A stretch of 64,000 bases of DNA from NCBI GenBank assembly GCA_002507545.1, contig DAVR01000026.1:1-64000 (forward strand), in the 5' to 3' direction. The notes below the pieces were generated by a model. The model ran no database searches, had not been told where the DNA came from, and was given only the letters and a program-made list of their open reading frames with translations. Position numbers and translations under genes: made by a program. The stretch comes from Archaeoglobus sp. UBA230. Lineage in GTDB: Archaea > Halobacteriota > Archaeoglobi > Archaeoglobales > Archaeoglobaceae. Positions 17,897 through 26,610 of the stretch are shown piece after piece; positions within the stretch are counted from its first letter, which is position 1; each line of letters begins with the position of its first letter.

Positions 17897-18805
17897 ATGA
17901 AACTCCTCTTTGTTCTTGGGAAGGGAGGGGTTGGAAAGACAACGCTTTCTGCAGCTATAGCAAAAAAGTATGCCAGAAATTTCAGGACCCTTGTTGTCAG
18001 CCTTGATCCTGCTCACAATCTCGGAGATGTTCTTGAAAAAAAATTGTCCACCAAGCCTAAAAAAATTGACGAAAATCTCTACGCCTCTGAGGTAGATTTG
18101 GACGAGGCTGTCAAAGATTACATAGGCGAGTTACAGCGAACCCTAAAGCATGTATACCGCTACCTTACCGTTATAAATCTCGAGAAGTACTTCGATGTTC
18201 TAAAGCATTATCCGGGTGTCGAGGAAAGTGCCCTTCTTGAAACCATAAGAAAACTCGTTAAAAAAGAGGATTATGACGTGATAATCTTTGATACTCCCCC
18301 AACCGGTTTGACAATCAGAATTCTGATTTTAATCGAAATGACCCTGATCTGGTTAAGAGAATTAATTGAAATAAGGAAGAAGATACTTGACAGGCGAAGA
18401 GCTATCGAGAAAATCCAGGGTGAAATGTGTGTTGTAATAAACGGTGAGAAATTTGACATTCCAACGTCGGAGGAAAAGGATGCTGTCATCAAAGAAATGA
18501 GACAGTATCAGGCAGAAATTAACGATCTTGTCTTGAAACTGAGAAATAAAGATATCTCAAGATTTGTAGCAGTTTTAAACCCTGAGCAGCTTTCTTATTT
18601 AGAAACAAAGAGAATAGTTGAAAGCCTGAGGAACATAAATCTTGAACTTGACTGCATGATACTCAACAAATATGTTGAAAACGAGATGAGCAGGAAAATA
18701 GTAGAGGAATTTTCGAACCTCAGGATATATACTGTTCCACGGCTGGAGAGAGTAAGGGGGATTGAAGTCCTTGAAAATATTGCCACCTTTATTGGTGATA
18801 TCTGA
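17897..18805 (+). CDS. ArsA/Get3-type P-loop ATPase
   Basis: A 302-residue ATPase with deviant Walker A KGGVGKTT near residue 10, switch I SLDPAHN near residue 35 and switch II DTPPTGLT near residue 134, as in ArsA and Get3. Get3 proteins dimerise and deliver tail-anchored membrane proteins; ArsA drives arsenite export. There is no arsenite pump gene nearby, and I see no CxxC dimer-zinc motif. A middle charged helical region (about 165-215) differs from bacterial ArsA. Flanked by two small unknown genes, one with a membrane anchor, which favours a membrane-protein role. Confidence 0.85.
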   Translation: MKLLFVLGKGGVGKTTLSAAIAKKYARNFRTLVVSLDPAHNLGDVLEKKLSTKPKKIDENLYASEVDLDEAVKDYIGELQRTLKHVYRYLTVINLEKYFDVLKHYPGVEESALLETIRKLVKKEDYDVIIFDTPPTGLTIRILILIEMTLIWLRELIEIRKKILDRRRAIEKIQGEMCVVINGEKFDIPTSEEKDAVIKEMRQYQAEINDLVLKLRNKDISRFVAVLNPEQLSYLETKRIVESLRNINLELDCMILNKYVENEMSRKIVEEFSNLRIYTVPRLERVRGIEVLENIATFIGDI

Positions 18806-19440
18806 TGCTGTCGGGTGATGTTGTAGCGGCTCTGCTTCTGCTTGCTGGTGCGGCAGTAATACAGTTTTTCAGAGGAAGAAAGCTCAATCTCGCTCTTGTT
18901 CAGTTCTATGCAAGCCAGAGCGTGGAGGTTTTCAAGCCAGTTGACAAAACCTATACCTGGCTTGGTGGATATATCGGTTACAGAGCGAGTTTTGAGCTTG
19001 AGGATGGGACAAAGCTGGAATACACCCTCACCCTCCTGCCGAGACACAGCCTTCTATACTTTCCAATATCACTGCTTACAAACCGCCATGACAAACTCTA
19101 CCTCGTCTTCAGACTTAAAGAACTGGGCGGGGAGGCTCACCTCATACAGAAAGGATACTATCGCCTAAGACCAAGCATTGAGAATGAGATCACCCTCCTC
19201 AAAGAGGTTATCAGAATTGCAAAGAGGGACTACGAGGCGATATATGATAAGAAAAGTTATGTAGAATGGATTGTAAAATTTATAGAGGGCTTTTCAAGGC
19301 CAGAAAACGTGAAGCATGTCTCGTTGACACCTTCAACAAAGGTTCTCTACGTTCAGATGAAGCCCGAACCCGAAACCTTCAGAAAGGATATGGAGCACAC
19401 TTACAGCTTTTTAAGAGCAAATATGAAAAAATTGAAGTAG
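18805..19440 (+). CDS. Membrane-anchored protein of unknown function
   Basis: A 211-residue protein with one N-terminal hydrophobic segment (residues about 5-22, VVAALLLLAGAAVIQFF) followed by Arg/Lys, suggesting the remainder faces the cytoplasm. The soluble part is mixed alpha/beta, with no motif I recognise. Its ATG overlaps the stop of the ArsA-like gene by one base (TGATG), so it is probably the third gene of that operon. It may be a receptor or partner for the ATPase; that is inference. Confidence 0.6.
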   Translation: MLSGDVVAALLLLAGAAVIQFFRGRKLNLALVQFYASQSVEVFKPVDKTYTWLGGYIGYRASFELEDGTKLEYTLTLLPRHSLLYFPISLLTNRHDKLYLVFRLKELGGEAHLIQKGYYRLRPSIENEITLLKEVIRIAKRDYEAIYDKKSYVEWIVKFIEGFSRPENVKHVSLTPSTKVLYVQMKPEPETFRKDMEHTYSFLRANMKKLK

Positions 19441-19441
19441 T

Positions 19442-19726
19442 CTATCCGTCAGCGTAAATGCTTCCCAGTCCCGATTCAATTATTCTATATCTCAGGCTGC
19501 TCTTTTTTAGAATTCTTTCCATTCTTCTCACAATTGACTTCGTTATCAGCCAGTTTATGGGGACACAGGCTTTACAGGATGGTATCATGTAGCTGAAATT
19601 GACGTATATCGTTATCACATCATCCACTACATCAATACTCTCTATGACGCCGAGTTCTCCGACATTCACTCCTGTTTCAGGTTCTTTTATTTCCGCGATC
19701 TCCTTTACAATATCTTCAAAGTTCAT
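19442..19726 (-). CDS. MIP18/DUF59-family protein
   Basis: A 94-residue protein with the DUF59 layout: EPETGVNVGELGVI, a strand-rich core and a CKAC motif near residue 53. Family members act in iron-sulfur cluster delivery (SufT, Cia2 branch) or in metabolic complexes. It overlaps the 3' end of the oxidoreductase beta subunit gene by 11 bases, so help with the cluster-rich oxidoreductase is a reasonable inference. Confidence 0.75.
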   Translation of the reverse strand: MNFEDIVKEIAEIKEPETGVNVGELGVIESIDVVDDVITIYVNFSYMIPSCKACVPINWLITKSIVRRMERILKKSSLRYRIIESGLGSIYADG

Positions 19727-20594
19727 TTGCTCTCCTTTTCAAAAATTCCCATCTTCTGTCCCTGTATCTTTCGATCTCCCTGATATCCTCTTCGCTCAGG
19801 TGTGAGAATCTCCCCTGCAATTTGAGATACTCCTTGATGTCCTTCATCTTTCTTTTGCCCTCGGCAATAACCTTGCTTAATCCAGTGAATCTCATTTTCC
19901 CCTCTACAACTTCGTAAAGTATCCACATTCCGGTTTCAACTGCCAGTCTCCCCATCTCAACTGTTTTATCCATCGGAAAACGCCATCCGGGTGGGCATGG
20001 AGCAAGAATTTCAATGTATCTGAACCCTTCGATCTCTCTTGCCTTTCTGACCTTGTTGTAGAGATCGTTTAGAAATCCCGCTGAAGCTGTGGCGATGTAA
20101 GGCACATTGTGAGCCATCAGTATCTCAGCGACATCTTTTCTGTGCTCCCTCTTGCCCCCAACCGTAGTTGTTGTCCATGCGCCATAGGGTGTTGCTCCAC
20201 TTCTCTGAACACCGGTGTTGGAATACATCTCATTGTTGTAACAGATGTACAGAATATCCTCACCCCTCTCAGCCGCTCCTGACAGGGACTGGAGTCCAAT
20301 GTCGTAAGTACCTCCATCACCAGCCCAAACCACAACTTCTCCCTCTTCTCCATAGAAATCAAGTCCTGCTCTGATACCCGTAGCCACTGCAGCTGACGCT
20401 GCAAAGGCAGAATTGAAAACCGGAACATTAAGGGCTGAGTGAGGATAAACGCCCGTTATTACGGAACTGCATGATGCTGGAACAACAACCACGGCTTTTC
20501 CCTCAAGGGCCCTAAGTATAACTCTGAGGCACATCGCAGCCGGACATCCATGACATGCCGCGCTTCCGGGAAGGAAGTATTCGGGCTCTATCAT
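19716..20594 (-). CDS. 2-oxoacid:ferredoxin oxidoreductase, beta subunit (Por/Vor type)
   Basis: The thiamine-diphosphate-binding subunit, 292 residues from ATG 20594. The N-terminus carries a cluster motif AACHGCPAAMC, and the TPP/Mg site is GDGGTYDIG followed by YNNEMYSNTG. The reaction is oxidation of pyruvate or a branched-chain 2-oxoacid to acyl-CoA and CO2 with reduction of ferredoxin. A longer reading from 20630 is rejected because GGAGGTG directly precedes ATG 20594. It lies one base after the alpha subunit stop. Pyruvate is the likely substrate, but Vor-type use is not excluded. Confidence 0.92.
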   Translation of the reverse strand: MIEPEYFLPGSAACHGCPAAMCLRVILRALEGKAVVVVPASCSSVITGVYPHSALNVPVFNSAFAASAAVATGIRAGLDFYGEEGEVVVWAGDGGTYDIGLQSLSGAAERGEDILYICYNNEMYSNTGVQRSGATPYGAWTTTTVGGKREHRKDVAEILMAHNVPYIATASAGFLNDLYNKVRKAREIEGFRYIEILAPCPPGWRFPMDKTVEMGRLAVETGMWILYEVVEGKMRFTGLSKVIAEGKRKMKDIKEYLKLQGRFSHLSEEDIREIERYRDRRWEFLKRRANEL

Positions 20595-20595
20595 C

Positions 20596-21678
20596 TTACA
20601 CCTCCACAAGCTTCGTAAACGCCTCTGCAATCATCTCTGCAGTTACATCAGCCCCTCCAACTCCGAGAATCATGGAATCTGACTGAACGAGGTTTGAAAT
20701 CTCCTGATAAACTATCCCTCCCACACCCGGGATAAAATCCCTGTCAATCACAGTAACTTTCCTGTCCCCAAGCGTTCTCCTGATTTGACTGGGAAATGGT
20801 CTGAAGCTTTTCAGTCTCAGTAAGCCGACTTTTACCCCTGCACTTCTGAGTATATCCACAGCTATTCTTGCCTCTGAAGCGACAGCACCAACCGCAACAA
20901 GAACTTCCTCAGCATCTTCAAACCTGTATGTTTCATAAAGCATGGGTGTTGATCTTCCAGTGTGATCAAAAAACTCCTCTTCAATCTCTGGTATCAGCTC
21001 AAGGGCTTTACGATGAGCCTTGTGGATGGCCTTTCTGAGGGAGATGTAAGCATCGGGTGGCAGAATGTTGCCATGCGTTAATGGCTTTTCAATGCTGATC
21101 CTCCATTTTGGTTGGTATTCGTTAATGAATCCTTCGAGAGGTGTAATTTCCACTGGCACAGAGGTGTGGGAAAGAACAAATCCGTCATAACAGACCATTG
21201 CCGGAACCATAACATCTTCCGCAACACGGTATGACATAGCAATTGTATCATAAATTTCCTGAACACTGCTGCAGTAAAACTGGAGCCATCCTGTGTCCCG
21301 TTGAGATAAGGAGTCACTGAGGTCTGACCATATGTTCCATCCCGGACCGATTGCTCTGTTCGCAACCACCATAACAACGGGTGTTCTAGCATTCACCGCC
21401 CAGTGGAGCATCTCATGCATGTAGGCAAGCCCATGGCTGGATGTGGCTGTGAAAGTTCTAAGCCCTGCTGCACTTGCTCCAATGCATGCGGCCATTGCGG
21501 AGTGCTCTGACTCTACTGGAACGAACTTTGCCTCCATTATACCCTCCTCAACAAGCTTTGAAATCGTTTCTATAACTGGTGTTGCTGGAGTTATGGGGTA
21601 AGCAGCAACGAACCTCACCATTGAGTTCATTGCAGCAAAGGCTGCCGCTTGATTTCCTGTTAGCATCTTAATGAGCAT
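20596..21678 (-). CDS. 2-oxoacid:ferredoxin oxidoreductase, alpha subunit (Por/Vor type)
   Basis: A 360-residue catalytic subunit. YPITPATP near residue 29, ESEHSAMAAC, the SQRDTGW block and DGFVLSH match pyruvate-type alpha subunits. ATG 21678 is chosen over 21699 because GGGGGTGG sits eight bases before it. The gene overlaps the end of the gamma-delta gene by 11 bases. Part of the four-gene minus-strand operon with the MIP18 gene. Confidence 0.92.
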   Translation of the reverse strand: MLIKMLTGNQAAAFAAMNSMVRFVAAYPITPATPVIETISKLVEEGIMEAKFVPVESEHSAMAACIGASAAGLRTFTATSSHGLAYMHEMLHWAVNARTPVVMVVANRAIGPGWNIWSDLSDSLSQRDTGWLQFYCSSVQEIYDTIAMSYRVAEDVMVPAMVCYDGFVLSHTSVPVEITPLEGFINEYQPKWRISIEKPLTHGNILPPDAYISLRKAIHKAHRKALELIPEIEEEFFDHTGRSTPMLYETYRFEDAEEVLVAVGAVASEARIAVDILRSAGVKVGLLRLKSFRPFPSQIRRTLGDRKVTVIDRDFIPGVGGIVYQEISNLVQSDSMILGVGGADVTAEMIAEAFTKLVEV

Positions 21679-22510
21679 GTTGAACCACCCCCATCTCACT
21701 TTCGTGCTTTATTGCATTTTTCGGACATACTGAGGAGCATATCATGCATCCCTTGCAGTAGGCATAGTCAATCTCTATGCCCTCCTCTGTCTCAACTATA
21801 ACTCCTTCAGGGCAGTGAAGCCAGCAACTCATGCACCCGTTACATCTCTCTGAATCCACAACCGGTTTTACAACTCTCCATAATCCGGTTCTTCCAGCAA
21901 CTCCTTTGGAGGGCGTGGAGATTGGAATTTCACATTCCATCACTCCCTTGTGCCCAAAATGCATCTTGGTAAATCTGCACGTTTTTCTCCGCGCCCCCTT
22001 ATACCCTTCATTAAAGGATGAAACTATCCTTTCGTCAGCACCAAAATGTTTCTGGACAACTTCGAGCATTGTTTTATAACTGATGGGTATCTCCGAGCTA
22101 AGTAACGCTCCGAGCATGGGGACGTTCGGCACTGGCATCCCTGCGACTACCAATCCGTGTTCAATGGCTATTCGTGTAGCATCAACAAAAACGACCTTCT
22201 TAGCAACGTCTGCAGAGCTACCGGAATTCAGAACTGCTATACTACTCTCACCGAGTCCTGAAAATACTTCGGGAAAGTTGATAAGGATCGGATCGAGAAC
22301 GATAAGAATGTCAGGATAATAAACCTGACTTGTTCTGTAAATTGGGTCTTCAGAAATTCTTGTAAAAGAGACTACCGGAGCTCCCCTTCTTTCAGCTCCG
22401 TAAAACGGCATTGATTGGGAGAAATATCCTTCAAGGTTGGCAGCTTCCGCTATAATCTTACTCATCGTTACTACTCCCTGCCCACCCCTACCGTGAATCC
22501 TAATTTCCAT
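21668..22510 (-). CDS. 2-oxoacid:ferredoxin oxidoreductase, fused gamma-delta subunit
   Basis: A 280-residue fusion: residues about 1-180 are the gamma subunit (RGGQGVVTMSKIIAEAA start), and about 190-280 are the delta ferredoxin-like part with two 4Fe-4S motifs (CNGCMSCWLHCPEG and CKGCMICSSVCPKN). In A. fulgidus and Pyrococcus these are usually separate genes. ATG 22510 is about 25 bases after a TATA element (CTTATATAG), so the message is probably leaderless; the longer frame to 22561 would run through the promoter. Confidence 0.9.
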   Translation of the reverse strand: MEIRIHGRGGQGVVTMSKIIAEAANLEGYFSQSMPFYGAERRGAPVVSFTRISEDPIYRTSQVYYPDILIVLDPILINFPEVFSGLGESSIAVLNSGSSADVAKKVVFVDATRIAIEHGLVVAGMPVPNVPMLGALLSSEIPISYKTMLEVVQKHFGADERIVSSFNEGYKGARRKTCRFTKMHFGHKGVMECEIPISTPSKGVAGRTGLWRVVKPVVDSERCNGCMSCWLHCPEGVIVETEEGIEIDYAYCKGCMICSSVCPKNAIKHESEMGVVQHAH

Positions 22511-22557
22511 AATAATTATTTGTTTCAATCCTATATAAGGGTAGGAGCGAACATGTT
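22511..22557 (-). promoter_or_regulatory. Promoter of the 2-oxoacid oxidoreductase operon
   Basis: A strong TATA element, read CCTTATATAGG on the minus strand (about 22531-22541), lies about 25 bases upstream of ATG 22510 and is itself a near-perfect palindrome. The BAT-like regulator gene ends just upstream at 22558. Confidence 0.6.
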
Positions 22558-23268
22558 TCAAAAATCTGATATGTGTGGCTCCCGATCTTTAATTTCTTCG
22601 ATGATCCTTTTCAGAATCTTCTGCTCTGATAATCTTATGTGGTGAAGGCACGTAGATTTAGCCAGTCCAAGTTTCTTAGCAAGGTCATTCAAGTTCACTC
22701 GGCGTGGGTATTCAAAGTATCCACTTCTGTAAGCTTCTACAAGCACCTTCTTCTGCTTGGCTGATAAACTTGAAGATATCTCCTCGATGACATCTGCTGG
22801 CATCTCTTCAAAGGCTTTAACGTTCCCTATTCCGAGAATCTCGTATTCTATATTTTCAATCTGAGACAGCTTTTCCAGAGTTTCTCTTAGTTTGCTATCG
22901 TAAACAAAGATTGACCAGTATTCATTTCCATTGTGGATGATTATGGTGGATGGCATCATTTCCAGACTGAAAATCTTTTCATAGAAGGTGGATGCCGCTT
23001 TAAACCTACCGTGAATGTATGCTTCAAGATTGCTTTTTCCGACAATCAGAACATCTAATGCGAGAGATTCAAATTTTTTAGTCTCTTCTATGTATTTTTT
23101 CAATGCCTCGTAATTTTCTGCAATGAGTCTGAAATTTGCCCTTATCTCGTCTCCGATTTTGAATGCCTTGTTAGTGACTAGGGTAACATCTGGGTGGTTC
23201 CTTGTGGTCTCAATTGACCAGCAGTTCGGATGCCAGAGTTTGATATCTACCTTCTTTAATTCCATCAA
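22558..23268 (-). CDS. Bacterio-opsin-activator-like HTH regulator (HTH_10)
   Basis: A 236-residue archaeal regulator: an N-terminal effector-like region (about 1-170) and a C-terminal HTH_10 domain (about 180-225), seen as SSLSAKQKKVLVEAYRSGYF, PRRVNLNDLAKKLGLAKSTC and LHHIRLSEQKIL. It is read toward the oxidoreductase operon and diverges from the aldehyde oxidoreductase gene, so either could be its target. The signal sensed is unknown. Confidence 0.85.
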   Translation of the reverse strand: MMELKKVDIKLWHPNCWSIETTRNHPDVTLVTNKAFKIGDEIRANFRLIAENYEALKKYIEETKKFESLALDVLIVGKSNLEAYIHGRFKAASTFYEKIFSLEMMPSTIIIHNGNEYWSIFVYDSKLRETLEKLSQIENIEYEILGIGNVKAFEEMPADVIEEISSSLSAKQKKVLVEAYRSGYFEYPRRVNLNDLAKKLGLAKSTCLHHIRLSEQKILKRIIEEIKDREPHISDF

Positions 23269-23367
23269 AAATAGTTGTCATGAAAATTAATAATTTTTAT
23301 GTCCTTACATGTGGAACAAAAATATTTTGTGAAAAGGAATTTTAAAGATTGTTTCTTAAAGACAGTT
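23269..23367. promoter_or_regulatory. Divergent promoter between BAT-like regulator and aldehyde oxidoreductase
   Basis: A 99-base AT-rich gap. On the plus strand a TTTTAAAG box (about 23339-23346) lies about 25 bases before ATG 23368. On the minus strand an AATTATTAAT-rich stretch (about 23285-23297) is a candidate for the regulator. The longer plus-strand frame from 23299 is considered non-coding leader. Confidence 0.5.
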
Positions 23368-25041
23368 ATGAAGGTTATTAGCCTTGACCTCAGCAGCGGG
23401 GAATACAAGTGTGAGGAGATACCAAAGGACTGGGAGAAGTCTTTGATAGGGGGTAAGGGGGTTGCAACAAAGCTCCTGTTCAGCATTCCGAGAGGAATTG
23501 ACCCATACCATTCGGAAAACGCAATAATTTTTGCCATTGGACCTTTAAACGGTCTTACACTTTCAGGAGCTTCCAGAATGACGGCAGTTTTCAAATCTCC
23601 CCTCACATTCGGATATGGTGAATCACAGTGTGGTGGCTTTATAGCTCACGAAATGTCAAAGACTGGAGTTCATTACCTTTTCATAACGGGAAGGGCAAAA
23701 AAGCCTGTTTACGTTGTTCTGGATGATGACAAAGTTGAGGTGAGGGATGCCACGCATCTATGGGGAAAGAACTGCTATGAAACAGAGGAAATTCTGATAA
23801 GAGATGAAGGAGGAGAGGTTCTGTGCATAGGGCAGGCTGGAGAGAACCTTGTAAGATTTGCCTGCATAACGCATCGCAGAGGGAGGCAGTTTGGCAGGTG
23901 TGGTGGTGGGGCTGTAATGGGCAGCAAGAGACTGAAGGCGATCGTTGTCAGAGGAAGCAGGAAGATGGAAGTAGCAAATCCAGAAGCCCTTACAGAGTTC
24001 AGGAGTTGGGTAAAGGAGAACGTCGTGATCAAGCTTGAAAGCATGCAGAAATACGGAACTCCATCCATCTCCGCACTTTTAAATGAGCTTGGGGCTCTTC
24101 CGACCAGATACTGGCAGTCAGGAAAATTCGATAAGTATGAGGATATCGGCGCAGAAAAGCTGAAGGAATACATTGTAAGAGACATCACGTGTTTCGGATG
24201 CAGTGTTGCATGTGGTAAGCTTCGAAGGGCAAAAGGAATTGAAGTTGAAGGGCCTGAGTATGAGACCCAGTTTGCCTTTGGTTCACTCTGCTTTGTGGAC
24301 GATCCAGTGGCGATAATGCAGGCTAACGACATCTGCGACCGCTACGGTATGGATACAATAAGTGCTGGCAACGTTGTTGCCTTTTACATGGCTTGCGGTG
24401 ATAGAGGAGAAGTTAGCGAGAGGGTAAACTTTGGCAATGCAGAGGTGATTGCTGATCTTTTAAGACAAATAGCCTTTCGTGAAGGAATAGGAGATGTTCT
24501 GGCTGAAGGTGTTAGAATTGCAGCAAAAAAGCTCGGAGCTGGAGTTGAGCCTGTTCATGTAAAGGGTCTCGAACCACCGGGCTACGAACCACGGAGCCTT
24601 TACGCAATGGCTCTGGCATATGCATCTTCCCAGAGGGGGGCATGCCACATGAGAAGCTGCGCTTACAGACCAAATTTGACTGGAACGGTTGACAGACTTT
24701 CTTCAGAAGGGCAGGCAGAACTGGTAAAGGAGTTGGAAGACTTCTACTGTGTCGTTGATTCGCTCGTATACTGCCGCTTTCTTTGCCTGCCCACAATAGG
24801 AATGGGCTGGAATGAGATTGCAAGATTGCTTGAAATTGTCGGTTTGAACTACAGTGTTGATCAGCTTAAAGTGATCGGAGATGAAATCTGGAAGCTGACA
24901 TACGAATTTAACAGAAGAGAAGGTGTAAACGGATTCACCATTCCAAAGACTTTCTTTAAGCCTTTGGAGAGTGGGCAGGGCTTAGTTCGCGAGGATTTCG
25001 AGAAGATGGTTGAGGAATACAGGAGGCTGAGAGGTGTGTGA
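23368..25041 (+). CDS. Aldehyde:ferredoxin oxidoreductase (tungsten-pterin family)
   Basis: A 557-residue AOR-family enzyme oxidising aldehydes to acids with ferredoxin. The conserved start KVISLDLSSGEY, the pterin-binding stretches GLTLSGASRMT and RRGRQFGRCGGGA, cluster ligands in CFGCSVACGK with a later Cys near the C-terminus (CRFLCLP), and DTISAGNVVAF all fit. ATG 23368 matches the family N-terminus; the 23-residue extension upstream does not. It may remove aldehydes produced by the neighbouring 2-oxoacid oxidoreductase. Aldehyde range unknown. Confidence 0.92.
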   Translation: MKVISLDLSSGEYKCEEIPKDWEKSLIGGKGVATKLLFSIPRGIDPYHSENAIIFAIGPLNGLTLSGASRMTAVFKSPLTFGYGESQCGGFIAHEMSKTGVHYLFITGRAKKPVYVVLDDDKVEVRDATHLWGKNCYETEEILIRDEGGEVLCIGQAGENLVRFACITHRRGRQFGRCGGGAVMGSKRLKAIVVRGSRKMEVANPEALTEFRSWVKENVVIKLESMQKYGTPSISALLNELGALPTRYWQSGKFDKYEDIGAEKLKEYIVRDITCFGCSVACGKLRRAKGIEVEGPEYETQFAFGSLCFVDDPVAIMQANDICDRYGMDTISAGNVVAFYMACGDRGEVSERVNFGNAEVIADLLRQIAFREGIGDVLAEGVRIAAKKLGAGVEPVHVKGLEPPGYEPRSLYAMALAYASSQRGACHMRSCAYRPNLTGTVDRLSSEGQAELVKELEDFYCVVDSLVYCRFLCLPTIGMGWNEIARLLEIVGLNYSVDQLKVIGDEIWKLTYEFNRREGVNGFTIPKTFFKPLESGQGLVREDFEKMVEEYRRLRGV

Positions 25042-25063
25042 GAAGTTCATCGTCCTCGAAAAG

Positions 25064-25146
25064 TGCGGGGGGAGGGATTCGAACCCTCGAACCCCTACGG
25101 GACAGGACCCTCAATCCTGCGCCTTTGTCCGCTCGGCAACCCCCGC
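25064..25146 (-). tRNA. tRNA-Leu (anticodon GAG)
   Basis: Read on the minus strand, the acceptor GCGGGGG pairs with CCCCCGC, discriminator A. D arm, anticodon stem CAGGA/TCCTG with loop TTGAGGG (anticodon GAG), an extended variable arm and a T arm GAGGG-TTCGAAT-CCCTC are all visible. 83 bases, no intron, CCA not encoded. A TATA-like CATAAAT lies about 25-35 bases upstream. Confidence 0.96.
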
Positions 25147-25226
25147 CTGAAAGTTTTTTCACGAATTGGATTTATGAAGATTGTGGTATTCGATGGTTTC
25201 TTATACAATCTGCAAAAACAAAAATC

Positions 25227-25952
25227 ATGAAATGCGTAATGCTGCTTAGCGGAGGTGTTGACTCTTCAACTCTCCTCTACTATCTGCTCGATAAAGGATA
25301 CAGAGTTTATGCCCTTACATTTTACTATGGTCAAAAGCACTCCAAAGAGCTTGAGAGTGCTAAAAAAGTGGCTGAGAATGCGAAATCGAGAGGAGAGGTG
25401 GAGCACATTACCGTTGATATTTCCACAATCCATGACCTAATTTCTTTTGGCGCTCTGACAGGAAAAGAAGAGATTCCAAAAAAATTCTACACCGAAGAGA
25501 GTCAGAAAATAACGATTGTGCCCAACAGAAATATGATTTTACTCTCTATTGCAGCAGGTTATGCAGTGAAGATGAGCGCGAAGGAGGTATACTACGCCGC
25601 ACATCTGAGCGACTATAGTATCTATCCAGACTGTCGCAAGGAATTCGTTAAAGCTCTTGATACCGCCGTCTATCTCGGAAACCTCTGGAATCCGGTAGAG
25701 GTCAAAGCACCATTTGTTGACATGACTAAGGCAGACATTGTAAAGCTCGGTCTCAGGCTGGATGTCCCATATGAACTCACTTGGAGTTGCTACGAGGGTG
25801 GCGAGAGGCCGTGCCTAAGCTGTGGAACATGCTTGGAGAGGACTGAGGCATTCATGACGAACAGCGCAAAAGACCCTCTACTGACTAACGAAGAGTGGGA
25901 AAGGGCCATCGAGATATACCACAGGATGAAAAATGAGAGCGAATCTGATTGA
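25227..25952 (+). CDS. queC: 7-cyano-7-deazaguanine synthase (QueC)
   Basis: A 241-residue enzyme making preQ0, the base used for archaeosine in tRNA. It has the ATP-pyrophosphatase loop LSGGVDSS near the N-terminus and the zinc site CYEGGERPCLSCGTC near residue 190. ATG 25227 is chosen because a TATA box (TTATACAA) lies about 27 bases before it; the longer frame from 25038 reads through the antisense tRNA-Leu gene and is not real. First of queC-queE-queD. Confidence 0.95.
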   Translation: MKCVMLLSGGVDSSTLLYYLLDKGYRVYALTFYYGQKHSKELESAKKVAENAKSRGEVEHITVDISTIHDLISFGALTGKEEIPKKFYTEESQKITIVPNRNMILLSIAAGYAVKMSAKEVYYAAHLSDYSIYPDCRKEFVKALDTAVYLGNLWNPVEVKAPFVDMTKADIVKLGLRLDVPYELTWSCYEGGERPCLSCGTCLERTEAFMTNSAKDPLLTNEEWERAIEIYHRMKNESESD

Positions 25953-26610
25953 AATTTTCAAATCCATCCAAGGAGAGGGGTATTATATTGGCGTTAAGCA
26001 ACTGTTCATTCGCTTCTCCGGCTGCAATTTAAACTGCTACTACTGTGATACTCCCAAAAGCTCTGAAATTTGCTTGGACTATGTAGGGAATAAAAAAATA
26101 CCCAATCCAGTTTCCACATCCTACGTACAGGAGCTTATAGATGAATCAAAGGTTCACTCAATCTGCTTCACGGGTGGAGAACCCTTACTTCAGGCTGATT
26201 TCATCACCTCTCTCAAAAAAACAAGACCTTTCTATCTTGAATCCAACATGACGCTGCCCGAAAAGGCGAAGAGGCTCAGATTTGTTGACTATGTTGCGGG
26301 AGATTTGAAGGTCAAGGAATCTGGCATCTCCGACTATCAAACAGTTCTTGAGAATACCATAAAGTGTTTCAGAATTCTAAAAAACACAAAAAAGAGGAGA
26401 ACGTTCTGCAAAATAGTTCTCCCTGAGAAATTTGATGAAGACGACGTTCTGAGTTCAGCAGAAGAGATAAAGAGATACGTTTTCGGTTTCGTTTTGCAGC
26501 CCGTGTTTGGAGTTAGAGTGGAAAAAATACTTAAGCTGCAGGACAGGATGATAGAACTTGCTGACACCAGAGTAATACCACAAGTGCACAAGTATCTGGG
26601 GGTGAGATGA
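25933..26610 (+). CDS. queE: 7-carboxy-7-deazaguanine synthase (QueE), radical SAM
   Basis: A 225-residue radical SAM enzyme converting carboxytetrahydropterin to CDG. The SIQGEG start and cluster motif CNLNCYYCD near residue 35 identify QueE, and TGGEPLLQ is the SAM-binding turn. It overlaps the queC 3' end by 20 bases, showing coupled translation. Confidence 0.94.
   Translation: MRANLIEIFKSIQGEGYYIGVKQLFIRFSGCNLNCYYCDTPKSSEICLDYVGNKKIPNPVSTSYVQELIDESKVHSICFTGGEPLLQADFITSLKKTRPFYLESNMTLPEKAKRLRFVDYVAGDLKVKESGISDYQTVLENTIKCFRILKNTKKRRTFCKIVLPEKFDEDDVLSSAEEIKRYVFGFVLQPVFGVRVEKILKLQDRMIELADTRVIPQVHKYLGVR

Noticed and set aside
25038-25226. N-terminal extension of queC in the same frame
   Set aside because: It reads through the antisense tRNA-Leu gene and the queC promoter; QueC homology begins at ATG 25227.
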